Shown piece by piece: positions 1-8,068 of a DNA stretch of 11,408 nucleotides. The notes beneath the pieces are model-generated. The model did no database searches. It had not been told where the DNA came from and saw only the letters and a program-made list of their open reading frames with translations. The DNA comes from Jimgerdemannia flammicorona (Eukaryota > Mucoromycota > Endogonomycetes > Endogonales > Endogonaceae). Position 1 is the stretch's first letter. The number at the start of each line of letters is the position of its first letter. The position numbers were made by a program, and so were the translations under genes. The DNA lies in contig RBNI01006372.1 in assembly GCA_003990745.1 (NCBI GenBank), positions 1-11,408 on the forward strand, given 5' to 3'.

Positions 1-2
1 GC

Positions 3-290
3 AAGTCCCGGTCCATAGATCGTGAGTTGGCGGAGCCTTTTGGTCGGGCAACGAATTATTTTAAGATGGACAGAAACTCTATCAAATCCGACAGACTGGA
101 GGCTTTTACACTGGGCGAGAGCCGTGGCCGTCGCAGTGTCAAGCTCTTCTGCCTCAGCTGTGAGCCCTCTATGCTTCTCGGAGAAATTCTGAGATATCTA
201 TGTAATCACCTAGACGGCTGGAATTCGGTTGAGTTTGGAAAGGCGGTGGCCGCAGTATTGAGACAGGTGCACGAAAAACTGCTTGCGTGA
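3..290 (+). CDS. Possible 3' end of an unknown gene entering from the left edge
   Basis: This frame is open from the first complete codon of the window to a TGA at 288-290, so any start lies outside. The 95 visible residues have mixed, protein-like composition. A basic/polar first half is followed by a Cys- and Leu-containing stretch (LFCLSCEPSMLLGEILRYL) and an amphipathic helical C-terminus ending HEKLLA. I do not recognise a family. In the same frame, sense codons continue after the TGA to a TAG near 477, so the stop could also be a lesion in a longer decayed gene. A minus-strand open frame (206-604) overlaps the last 85 bases, and at most one of the two is likely to be real there. No RNA-level support is visible. 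Confidence 0.33.
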   Translation, partial: KSRSIDRELAEPFGRATNYFKMDRNSIKSDRLEAFTLGESRGRRSVKLFCLSCEPSMLLGEILRYLCNHLDGWNSVEFGKAVAAVLRQVHEKLLA

Positions 291-604
291 GTCGCGACTC
301 CAGCAATTGCCGTAAAATTGTTGTGGAGGTCGAGGTGGACGTCGGCGAAATTGGCAATGGCAATGAGTTCTAGAAAATACTTCAGGTTTGGGGTTCGGAT
401 CCAGGGAAGGGTGTATTCCTCTTCTGTTCCCCTAAAACAGGACGTAGTGAGTTTGGCGCGCTGCATCTCGTCAGCGTAGGGCAAGCGAAGCTGGTGCGAC
501 GTGTGGAGAAGTTGGAGTAGACGAAGTCCGCCGGTGTCATAACGGTTTCGACTTAGGGGACGACGACGGCTGTCAACAGGGACCCGAACCCGGGCAGCGG
601 TATA
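206..604 (-). CDS. Weak minus-strand open frame, Leu-rich, unknown
   Basis: This frame is open on the minus strand from just after a TGA at 605-607 to a stop at 206-208. The first ATG is at 466-464, giving about 86 codons from there. The translation includes a leucine/histidine-rich stretch near 490-530 and a segment NLKYFLELIAIANFADVHLD that resembles the alternating hydrophobic pattern of leucine-rich-repeat or F-box tail sequence. No specific motif can be assigned. It overlaps convergently with the plus-strand candidate at 3-290. It may be an exon or fragment of a decayed gene, or simply the antisense shadow of the plus frame. I rate it slightly below its neighbour. Confidence 0.2.
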   Translation of the reverse strand, partial: YTAARVRVPVDSRRRPLSRNRYDTGGLRLLQLLHTSHQLRLPYADEMQRAKLTTSCFRGTEEEYTLPWIRTPNLKYFLELIAIANFADVHLDLHNNFTAIAGVATHASSFSCTCLNTAATAFPNSTEFQPSR

Positions 605-800
605 TCATTCGATGCAGGCAATAGATGCGGAAAGGAGGTCCAGGAAATAATCCAGTAACCACAAAACAGAGCGGGAAAAGTCATGGAATATTTGCAGGAA
701 AATTTCTCGGGACAAGGTTGGGCTTGAATGAGTGTGTTCTTGATTCGTCTGGACGTCTTGCACAATTAAGCCAGTTGGAGGTGTAACGGGGTAATCTACA

Positions 801-981
801 GGCGAAATGAACTCTGTAAGCGAAGCGAGTTCTGGAGGCGAAACGAGCCCTGCAGGCAAAGCGAGATCTACCGGCGAAACGAGCCCTGCAGGCAAAGCGA
901 GATCTACCGGCGAAACGAGATCTGCAGGCGAAGCGAAATCCGCCGGCGATGCGAGATCTGCAGGGCGAAGCAAGATCTGTG
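801..981. repeat. 18-bp minisatellite, about ten units, with a homogenised 36-bp superunit
   Basis: Ten tandem units of about 18 bases follow one another. The typical unit is ggcgaaacgagccctgca, alternating with ggcaaagcgagatctacc. Units 3+4 (837-872) and 5+6 (873-908) are identical, so a 36-bp superunit has been duplicated perfectly and then runs 11 bases into unit 7. Outer units are more diverged, and the last has one extra g. Because 18 is a multiple of three, the array is open in one plus frame (a Gly/Glu/Ala/Ser six-residue repeat) and two minus frames (Pro/Ala/Leu/Val/Asp and Arg/Ser/Phe/Ala repeats). That openness is a consequence of the period and is not evidence of a gene by itself. 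Confidence 0.95.
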
Positions 982-986
982 CGTCG

Positions 987-1578
987 CGTATGTGAGTCGT
1001 TGATGTAATTGGGGTGATTTTCTGGGATTGGGGGCCCGCCAGTCATCTATAAAGCTATGCGGGAGCAATGAATTCACGAACGTGTGGCTTTACAAAATAA
1101 AAAATGAGAATTTAAAAAAAAAAAATGTGGATTTCAAAAAATGAACGAAGGTTAGAACAGTAAGCCAGAAACTCGACGCTACGGAAAGACGGAGTCATTC
1201 ACCTGGACCGGTGACATGTCCATTGGTGTTGTTTGTGTATCCTGTGTTTTTTGCAGAATTAGAATTAGAATAAATAGGACTAATTTTACCTTTTGTGGCC
1301 TGTGTGACGTTCGCTGGACAGTTGATCCACTCAAATGCACAACACCCCTCCAATACGTATTCAGACAGCTGGGATATAAATACACTGATAAAAGACATTA
1401 TATACATGACGAATGGATGCGAGGTATGAAAATGGATGCAAAACAAAATTGTACGGCACGATTAACAGCGACAGTATATATATATACACAAAAACATAAA
1501 AAAAAAGAAATCTTTCAAAAATGAATACATTAAGAAAAGCCAAGGGTAGCAATGTCCAACCAACCGCACTCGTCAACC
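987..1578 (+). repeat. Dispersed repeat, copy A (partner at 10026-10340)
   Basis: Collinear with 10026-10340 in the same orientation. Shared anchors in order are cgtatgtg, ttggggtg, the block around gagcaatgaatt/gagcaatgaatc, gaaggttagaacag with aagccag, ttcacctgga, aatggatgca, gacagtatatatat against gacaatatatatat, aatacattaagaaa, and ccaaccg.actcgtcaa. Identity by eye is about three quarters in the best 150 bases, with many small indels. Copy A also carries about 210 extra bases (1218-1430). Neither copy shows a transposase, terminal repeat or target duplication that I can recognise. The repeat may be an old segmental duplication or the 3' part of a duplicated gene. Confidence 0.8.
1218..1430. 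other. About 210 bp present in copy A and absent from copy B
   Basis: In copy B the sequence runs directly from the ...cacctggagaggcgacttgt block into taaatggatgcataac. In copy A the matching blocks are separated by about 210 bases. The word aatggatgc occurs twice at the right junction (1412-1420 and 1431-1439), which may reflect slippage or an insertion scar. The extra DNA has no terminal inverted repeats that I can see and no recognisable coding content. It is open on the plus strand (1216-1524), but the frame crosses the junction and is not convincing. Deletion from copy B is equally possible. Confidence 0.6.
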
Positions 1579-1657
1579 TTCCCTTCACATTCCCGTCCTG
1601 AATCCAAATCGAGCTTATTTCTATCGGCGACAAGGGCCAACGATCGCTACGTTGACA
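1430..1657 (-). pseudogene. Hydrophobic minus-strand frame of copy A, paralogue of the 10164-10526 relic
   Basis: On the minus strand the frame is open from just after a TAA at 1658-1660. It contains LTSAVGW followed by LAFLNVFIFERF and an aromatic/aliphatic stretch ending HPF, which aligns in frame with copy B (LTSSVGW, LAFLNVLVFEKF, ending HPF). Several codon differences between the copies are silent (gct/gcg, gaa/gag, ata/att, tta/ctg, gtg/gtc), as expected if the protein was once under selection. Two short membrane-type segments are predicted by eye. Past 1430 the frame runs into the copy-A-specific DNA and stops at 1361-1363. No ATG is found in a sensible position, so this looks like a truncated relic. 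The family is not recognised. Confidence 0.4.
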
Positions 1658-2127
1658 TTACCTCTCCGTTGAACATATTCAACTTGTATAGTCTGATTAT
1701 ATACCCTTTAGTCCGCTTGATACACCCTCAGCAAGCACACCAAGCAGTAGCATTTTGTCAATCGTAGCGTTTGTAAAGCCACACGAAGACATATGAGATT
1801 GCGGATTTCTCTGGTTCTTGCCGCTGGGAAACAATTACATCTGGGAAAAGACGACGATAGGCGGCAAGGCAATGATTAGCCGCTAGACGAGACATTTTGC
1901 TCATAAATCACAACCACTTACATTCAGATTATCCCAATTCTAAAAATATTAATACAAATGAACATGGTAATAAGTGTGATAATGATATGCAAGAAAAGTA
2001 GAAATAAGCAATACAATACAACATGTTAATAATAATAAGTAGGGGAATAAACGTGTTAATGATGTGCAAATGATGTCCAATATATATAGAAATCTGAAAC
2101 ATAATATAAAAAAGGAAAAAAAGACAC
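1600..2127. other. Gene-free AT-leaning stretch
   Basis: I see no supported gene here. The plus-strand open frame 1552-1767 and the minus-strand frame 1929-2147 have low-complexity or random-looking translations. From about 1910 the DNA is AT-rich with short repeated words (aataat, gtgttaat, gatgtgcaaatgatg). It still contains scattered CpG and is not as extreme as the central AT block. Confidence 0.5.
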
Positions 2128-2317
2128 TTATATGTGCAAAAAAGCAAGGGATAATGTTTTTGCTATGCCCAAATTCTCTTCCATGTCAACTACATAATCA
2201 TCATCTACGTCATCTTCGCTCTCGTCCACCTCCATTTTCTCCTCCACGTATCCTCGTCATCCATATCCTCTTCCTCATATTCCAATTCCTTTCATCTTCC
2301 TCCGAATCTTCATAATC
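2128..2317 (-). pseudogene. Acidic coding relic split over three reading frames
   Basis: Reading the minus strand, an Asp/Glu-rich peptide appears in three successive frames. DYEDSEEDE lies at 2317-2291, ELEYEEEDMDDEDT next at 2288-2247, and EEKMEVDESEDDVDDDY with VVDMEENLG at 2243-2167, ending at a TAA at 2130-2128. Each segment starts where the previous frame loses its acidic character. Acidic tracts like this are common in fungal nuclear proteins. The simplest reading is one acidic tail broken by small indels. The alternative is plain purine-rich low-complexity DNA, which gives Glu/Arg/Lys in any frame. The repeated use of Asp codons (gat, gac) in each segment favours former coding. It lies immediately downstream of the 2449-2910 candidate on the same strand. 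Confidence 0.35.
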
Positions 2318-2448
2318 TCCCCATACAATGTTTCCTTATAGTCGAAATCTTTCACGTCACCATATATTCCCCAACCCCCCTCCATTCCTTCGTTAAGCGA
2401 GTCATACGTCTTCTCCTTTCTCTTAACGATACGCACTTCTCACTCTCC

Positions 2449-2910
2449 TTACCTCCACCTCGCTTCTTGCTCTTCTCTTGCCATACTTTCCTCTGCATTC
2501 TCGCCCTCCTTTCCCTTCGAGGGAGGGAAGAGGGGCCAGGGAAGAAAGCCTTTCGGAGGCGGAAAATGTGAAAGGATGAAAGGAAGGAAGAATACCCTAC
2601 CGAGGCGAACGCTATGGAAGAATACTTTGCATGCGGGTGTAAGAATAGGTTGTAGGGGCGAACGACGCACAACGGCCATTGTGGTGATGAATGGAGTATT
2701 TGTGGTAGGAGACTGGGTCAACGGCCTTTTTTTAATGCTCTCTTCCAAGGCCTGTTTCGGTTGTATGACGCGGCAAAGCAGTTGTGGATGCTTGAAGGTG
2801 TATGCCTGTGGAAATTCATGGCATGGCTCCCATAAATTCATTACATGGCTGGTGTGGGAGAATTTCTTTGAAATGTAGCCAACTTTCTCTTGCGTCTGTT
2901 TCAGTATCAT
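2449..2910 (-). CDS. Hypothetical protein, 153 codons, longest ATG-started ORF in the window
   Basis: The minus-strand ATG is at 2910-2908 and the TAA at 2451-2449. Composition is mixed and protein-like in the first 100 residues (Met-Ile-Leu-Lys start, Cys, His, Trp and Pro spread through, then TTMAVVRRSPLQPILTPACK). It becomes Pro/Phe- and then Glu/Lys/Arg-rich at the C-terminus (ENAEESMAREEQEAR). The family is not recognised. The stop codon lies inside a GTAAGG hexamer (2452-2447) that matches a strong fungal 5' splice site, so this may be a first exon. Just downstream on the same strand are a basic Arg/Lys-rich frame (2352-2500) and the acidic relic. A plus-strand ORF (2576-2878) is the main competing shadow. 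Confidence 0.32.
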   Translation of the reverse strand: MILKQTQEKVGYISKKFSHTSHVMNLWEPCHEFPQAYTFKHPQLLCRVIQPKQALEESIKKRPLTQSPTTNTPFITTMAVVRRSPLQPILTPACKVFFHSVRLGRVFFLPFILSHFPPPKGFLPWPLFPPSKGKEGENAEESMAREEQEARWR

Positions 2911-3127
2911 ATGGCATGTGTTTAAGCACCGCACCTTTTTTTTTTTCCATTCCCATATGTGGCTGTTATTACCAATGGGTTAGCTCCACAAATAAGTCGG
3001 TCGGATAAGAGTTCTTCCTGTGGCGGAGCACTCGCCCCTTTTACCAATTTCTATGTAACCCACCATTTCGAATCTTTGCTCCTTTATAAAAAAATTGGTG
3101 CCTGCTTCACCCCAACGATCGATGCCA

Positions 3128-3171
3128 AGCCAAAAAAAAAAGGGGGAAAAAAAAAAAAAAAACCGGTGTCC
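3128..3171 (+). repeat. Poly(A)-poly(G)-poly(A) tract
   Basis: A run of a, then ggggg, then a second, longer run of a. It interrupts two mutually antisense open frames (2959-3330 plus, 2980-3321 minus), turning into a lysine tract on one and a phenylalanine tract on the other. This is a likely site of slippage, and its length may be unreliable in the assembly. Confidence 0.85.
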
Positions 3172-3416
3172 AGCTTTCCGCGTGAAAACCCTGCAATCAC
3201 AAATAAAAATCACCCCAAACGAGTCACCTTTGCGACTCCAACGGCCAAAAATGGGCCCGAAATCGAAATGGCAATATATAAGCGACGTTTGTCCTATGGT
3301 GTTAACGTGAATCATCTTCAAAGATTTTGAATCGCTGCGATGTGGTTTATGAGGTGCCGGTGTTATGAACGTAGTTCAAACTCCGCCAAACGGCCGAACT
3401 GAACGCGGAACAATTC

Positions 3417-3602
3417 ATGCAATGTGTAAACTTGGTTAGTCCAGGTTCAGATATACGCCAGTTCCCGATTAATATTGTTCGATCACACACTCCAATTAGT
3501 CGCACACTACGATCTCCAATTCCCCTAGGGTTTCAACTGCAACAAATGGCCCTCTTCGCATATGAATGTGGATGGCGGGCCTTCGAAGCAGTGCTTCGGT
3601 AA
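3417..3602 (+). CDS. Small hypothetical ORF, 61 codons
   Basis: The ATG is at 3417 and the TAA directly after the codons for AVLR. The frame is open upstream for 13 more codons (reading FKLRQTAELNAEQF) back to a TAG, so a longer or spliced form is possible. The C-terminal half (LGFQLQQMALFAYECGWRAF) has a helical, protein-like look with Cys, Trp and Tyr. There is no recognisable family, signal peptide or membrane segment. It stands alone between two gene-poor stretches, so it could be a small exon or chance. Confidence 0.22.
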   Translation: MQCVNLVSPGSDIRQFPINIVRSHTPISRTLRSPIPLGFQLQQMALFAYECGWRAFEAVLR

Positions 3603-3821
3603 TAGCCAAATCCTTCGACATTTTGTTCACACTGAAATTTACATTCACATCGCATTTTCTTGAATTTATTTTCATATTGTGGTGATGAGTTCGTTCAGGT
3701 CTTGGCTACGAGTGCTGTATATTAGCTAATATGGCCGAGGGGTCCTGGAGTGCGGGTAACTGACTTCGATGTTTCTCGACTGTTTCTGGCGGACTCGTCT
3801 GTTTCGTGCTGTAATTCGAGA

Positions 3822-3926
3822 TGACGTAACCCGGGTGACGTTTCCCGATTGACGCGTTTTTCCGGTGACGCGATTTGAGTGACGCGCAACTTGTGACGTC
3901 GCTTCGGGTGACGCGTATGGCTGGCG
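3822..3926 (+). promoter_or_regulatory. Seven-copy periodic array of TGACG half-sites
   Basis: TGACG starts at 3822, 3836, 3850, 3866, 3880, 3894 and 3909, giving spacings of 14, 14, 16, 14, 14 and 15. The core is perfectly kept in all seven, while the 9-11 bases between cores vary (aacccggg, tttcccgat, cgtttttccgg, cgatttgag and so on). TGACG is the half-site recognised by bZIP factors of the ATF/CREB class. A tandem array with conserved cores and diverged linkers fits either an old minisatellite or a selected cluster of binding sites. The spacing is not a multiple of three, so the minus-strand ORF crossing it (3706-4014) is unlikely to be real. Function is inferred. Confidence 0.7.
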
Positions 3927-6092
3927 ATGAAGCAGTTACCGCACTAAATTTGTATGGCGCCCAAAATTTTTTTCCACCATTCCCAAAATACGTGAAACCC
4001 ACAACCGCGCGCAAGGGGGGTCAAAACTAGTATTGATAAATTGGCATCTTCTATATATATTTTGAGCGCAAAGGGTGGGCTTGGTAGTATTATAAAAATA
4101 AACCAGTATCAAAATATAATGTGTGATTTTTCTTTTTATTTTTTTTATATATTTTTTTTTTTTGGCTTCTGTTGGACATTTGTTCTAGAGCCCATTTTAT
4201 AGTTTTTGTGAATATTTAAAATTGTAATCTCTTCATGCTTAAAGATATTATTTTGGTAATAGATTGTTTAAAAATTAGTAATGACTCTCTAATTTCTATA
4301 TATATACTCATATATATTTAATTGACAATAGACTTGGGGCATCATTTTTTCGTACATACTAACCAAAGATCAGATATTGTAAAGAACCTTTCTTTTTGCT
4401 TGTCTATATCAACTTCTATATCTAGAGACTCATTTTAGGAGATTTATCCAACATTTAGCCAGTAGTAATTCAAGGTCAGTTTTCTGTTAAAAAAGTGCCT
4501 ATGATCTGAAAAAAAGATCTGGAAGGATTTTGGAAAGAAAGAGAAATACCAAGAAATAGATTCTTGGCAAAGCTGACTAATACTATTCTACAATGTTCTG
4601 AAAGATTTCATAACTAGCTAAGATAAGATACTTGGCACTAAGGAAAGATAAGAATGTTCTAGTAGTGTTTGGGTACCAAGAGAAGGTTTCTAAGCAAGTA
4701 GAAGATAGCAGAATATAGTAGAATATTTAAGAAATAACAAGAAAAGACTAACTAAAAGATGTGAAAATGTACTAAGACTAAATATGACTATGAAATTGTT
4801 ACAATATTAGTATAAATAAAGAAGAGAAGAATAAAGGAAAGAATATCTTAGATCAATAATAACATTACTCAGATTTGAGTTCTGGATAGAGATACTTAGT
4901 ATGAGAGTTTTACCAATTTGAATTTCACTGGCTAAGATAATAGAGATTAGTTTCAACCTTTTTGAGATTTTATTTTTATTATACTCTATGATATAAAATT
5001 ACACTTAAATACTTAAATTATTAAGAATATAAAAACATAAATCAATTTGCTATTTCTCAGAATTAAATTTTGTATAGATAAGAAAGATTACTTTAATATG
5101 TGAGAATATATGAAAATTTTTATATATTGAGATCCTGAATGTAATAGTATATAAATAAACCAAAAAAAAAAAAAATTAGAGTATCTGATATAAAGGTTTA
5201 GAAGAGTGATACCATAGGATCACACTGAGAGACTAGTGTTAGCTACAGAAGAATGCTGACAAAATTTCATCAGAAAGAAGAAAAAATGACTAAAGAGAGA
5301 GTATATGTCATTTGATTGATTAGGGTTATATAAATATTAATAGATATTATTTTATTTATCTATTTTGCTAATTATTTCATTTGGTTCTCTTTATATAGAC
5401 CCATATTATCTGAATAAATATATCTTCACTTTTGTTTCTATATTAATGACTATATTTTATATAGATATAAAAATATAAAAAAAGAGAGAGTTATCTGCAT
5501 TTTCTGTGAACAGGCTTATATATTTGTATATATACTTCTGTTTTAGATATTATAAAGTCCTACAGTATAGTAAAGATATAGATGATAGTGATGAATAGTA
5601 TTGTTCTTTAGATATACTATAGTGGAGAAATAATATAGTTACTAAAGAAAAAGATATCTCTGATATCTCTACTGAGTCACTAGTATTTATTCTGATTATA
5701 TATATTGTACAAAATAACAAAATACATAGAGTAGAAAGTATACATCCTTAATCACACCTATTGTACAGAATATTAAGTATAGTTGATTGCTATGTCTACT
5801 TTATCTCTTTAATTACTTAGATTATACTATCATTAATAGGGTATCATTTGTTTCTATTTTCTACTGATTGTTATATATAACTTAATTAGACTAATATGTA
5901 TATCTCTTTTTCTTAATATATACTTCTATTAAATTCACTCCTATTTGTTATTACTAAATTTTTTATTATTAATAATCAAATTTTAAATTCAAATTGATGC
6001 TTTTTAGAAGGATAAACTTTGACATATATAGGTTGATCAGAAGCAGTATTTTGCATACTCTCTATATATATAAGATCCTCAAATAAAAGATA

Positions 6093-6373
6093 TATCCCTT
6101 TGACTGTTTTATACCTATATTTAGAGGCAAGATTTTAAAATTTTATAACTTTTAAAATCATAATAGCTTTTAAAAAAAAATTTACCAATAATTTTTTATA
6201 TAATAATTCTACCTTTGGTAAAAATTTTATAAAAAAAAAAAAAAAATTGTTTTTAAACAAATTGAGATATATTTTTAACAGAAAAACAATGTTTCAAAAA
6301 ATCATTTTTTTCAAACTTTAATTTGTCTGCTAAATGATTTTAAAAGATGATCTTACCTACAGTCAAAGGGATA
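6093..6373. mobile_element. Fold-back element of about 281 bp with 15-bp perfect terminal inverted repeats
   Basis: tatccctttgactgt (6093-6107) is the exact reverse complement of acagtcaaagggata (6359-6373). Inside, cttttaaaatcat (near 6149) pairs with atgattttaaaag (6334-6346), and tttaccaa pairs with ttggtaaa further in. The interior is otherwise A/T only and non-coding. The 15-bp arms contain six G/C positions, so they are very unlikely to match by chance in this composition. Size and structure fit a MITE or fold-back relic. A clear target duplication is not visible: the flanks are ..aaaagata and aatataaa... The arms could alternatively be ends of two different insertions, since TACAGTC at 6358 resembles an outward-facing element end. 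Confidence 0.55.
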
Positions 6374-6386
6374 AATATAAATCAGT

Positions 6387-6405
6387 TATATATATATATA
6401 TATAT
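6387..6405. repeat. (TA)n microsatellite
   Basis: Nineteen bases of uninterrupted alternating TA just outside the right arm of the fold-back element. Confidence 0.9.
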
Positions 6406-6447
6406 GGAAAAGAGAGTATATATATTGATATATTTTTCTAAATTATA

Positions 6448-7260
6448 TTGCTTTTCTTATTTTGGCTACTTATTTATAAATTAAAGCTATTCTGTTATAT
6501 TTCTAATATTCTAGATAGTGAGAAAGTAGAAAACAAATATAAATCCTATACTACTAGTCTTGAAGAATATAGAAGTTTTCAGATCTATAGTATTCTATTC
6601 AATATCAATAACTATTATCACAATTCTGCTGATTAGTCTAAGAAGTACTGATGCTAAAATGTCCTTCATATTGTTGTTACTGTAGATAATAATAGTTGAT
6701 ATCAAGTTACTCACCCTGAGAACTACCTCATAACTGCCTACAAAACTCTTATTGATATTTCTGATACTGAGAGCTAAGACTCTTGGGATGGCTATATCCT
6801 AGATAACAGTTCCTATAGTCTTATTATTGTAGATATTATTCTTCTTTTTCTAGATATATAAAAGATTATTTGCAGAGTTAGTATAAAGAATTATTTAAAA
6901 TTATAAATTGAGGATTGCAAACCTACTGATTTTGAAAAGAGGATAGAGACAATAGTCATAAATACTGATCTAATCTATTAATTAAAATGTGCTCAAGATC
7001 ACTATCAGTAATATTACAGATGAAAAGATGCTCTTTATAACTATTATTCTGATTATAGAGATATATTATAAAAAACTTCCTAATTATATTATAGTATTAT
7101 ACTCAAATACCAAATTCTATAATATCCAGATCCTTGCTCTTATATATAAGTTCAGTACAGAATTCTACTCAATATCTCACAGCAACTAATTACAAGCTAT
7201 TTCAACTCCTTACTCTAAATAACCTCTAAGCTCAATCTTGGTATCTAAGATACAAGTAAG
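6448..7260 (+). pseudogene. Decayed coding remnant inside the AT block, possibly retroelement-derived
   Basis: A 62-codon open frame (6448-6633) is followed in the same frame, across several TAA/TAG/TGA codons, by protein-like runs such as THPENYLITAYKTLIDISDT (about 6709-6768) and DSWDGYILDNSSY. In a second frame a 66-codon stop-free run (6989-7186) reads through DEKMLF, LPNYIIVL and FSTEFYSISHSN. That length is unusual for DNA this AT-rich. Stops are mostly TAA/TAG, as expected if CAA and CAG codons suffered C-to-T change. The style is reminiscent of the gag region of fungal LTR retroelements, but I see no zinc knuckle, protease or polymerase motif, so the assignment is tentative. The number of stops in the first frame overall is close to what composition alone would give. 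Confidence 0.3.
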
Positions 7261-7647
7261 TTACTATTCTTATTTAAATAAAGTGAGCAGCTAATGGAGA
7301 TAGAGAATAGGATATTAGATCATATTACCAAGATGTAGATATTATTTGTAGTGAGCAGTATGCTACTTTGGATAAATCATTAGTAAAGTAGAAGTAGTTT
7401 TAGGTAAGAGAGAAAGAAGTTAGTATTTAAAGAAAATATGAGATAGATGACAGTAAGGTTAATAGACTGCTCTCAATCTGAAAAAGTTATAAGTAGATAG
7501 AGTAGATATTTATTAGATAGTCAGAAAGTATAATAATACTACTATATAAAGAAGTATATCATTAATGAAAGTTAGAGATTTTGTCATTATAAGAAAAGAT
7601 CCTAAAAAAAATATATTTTATTTTATTATACTTTTTTCTATAATTTG

Positions 7648-7649
<2 letters not shown>

Positions 7650-7698
<49 letters not shown>

Positions 7699-7765
7699 TT
7701 TTTTTTTTTTAATTTTAATTTTTTTTTTTTTTTTCTATTTTTATTTTTTATTTTTTATTTTTTTT
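7650..7765 (+). repeat. Long poly(T) tract (47 T) with T-rich tail
   Basis: An uninterrupted run of 47 T (7650-7696) is followed by T runs broken by single A or C as far as about 7765. On the minus strand this is a poly(A) stretch, as left by a poly(A)-tailed retroposed copy, although no retroposon body can be recognised beside it. The exact length is likely to be unstable or an assembly estimate. Confidence 0.95.
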
Positions 7766-7955
7766 AATAATTAGATAGCCTAAGAAAGACTTATTGCTCT
7801 ATTATTATTATATATAGATTTATATATTGAGAATTTGATATAAATTCTATTCTGATTATTAAATAAAATAAATTGAAATCAATTAGAATTGAATTAAATC
7901 AAATTAATGATTTTTATATTTGAATTAATTTAAATTAAATTGAGTTGAAATATTC

Positions 7956-7983
7956 AAATTTATTTATTTATTTATTTATTTTC
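7956..7983 (+). repeat. (TTTA)n microsatellite in AT-only low-complexity DNA
   Basis: Five to six units of ttta/attt follow a stretch (7861-7955) built from variants of aaattgaa, aattaaat and caaatt. No coding signal is present. Confidence 0.85.
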
Positions 7984-8043
7984 AAACTTTGAAATATGAT
8001 TCTATGATAAAAATATATCAAATTTAATAGATTTAATTATATG

Positions 8044-8068
8044 AGATTTATCTTTATAAGATAAATCT
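8044..8068. repeat. Perfect 10-bp hairpin with 5-base loop
   Basis: agatttatct (8044-8053) pairs with agataaatct (8059-8068) around ttata. No T or A run follows that would suggest a terminator, and there is no gene next to it. In AT-rich DNA a palindrome of this size is only mildly unusual. Confidence 0.7.

Noticed and set aside
392..402. ggttcggatcc resembles a tRNA B box
   Set aside because: One mismatch to the consensus, no convincing A box at the right distance, and no cloverleaf with paired acceptor ends.
801..981. CRISPR-like array
   Set aside because: Units are contiguous 18-bp repeats with no unique spacers.
1216..1524. 102-codon plus-strand ORF and 83-codon minus ORF in copy A
   Set aside because: They span the copy-specific segment and the repeat junction, and copy B does not preserve these frames.
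2959..3330. 123-codon plus-strand ORF and its 113-codon minus partner
   Set aside because: Neither has an ATG start in a good position, both run through the poly(A)/poly(G) tract, and they are antisense to one another. The plus C-terminal part looks slightly protein-like, but not enough to support a gene.
3706..4014. 102-codon minus-strand ORF
   Set aside because: It crosses the TGACG array, whose 14-16-bp period is incompatible with a conserved coding repeat. The translation has no family-like features.
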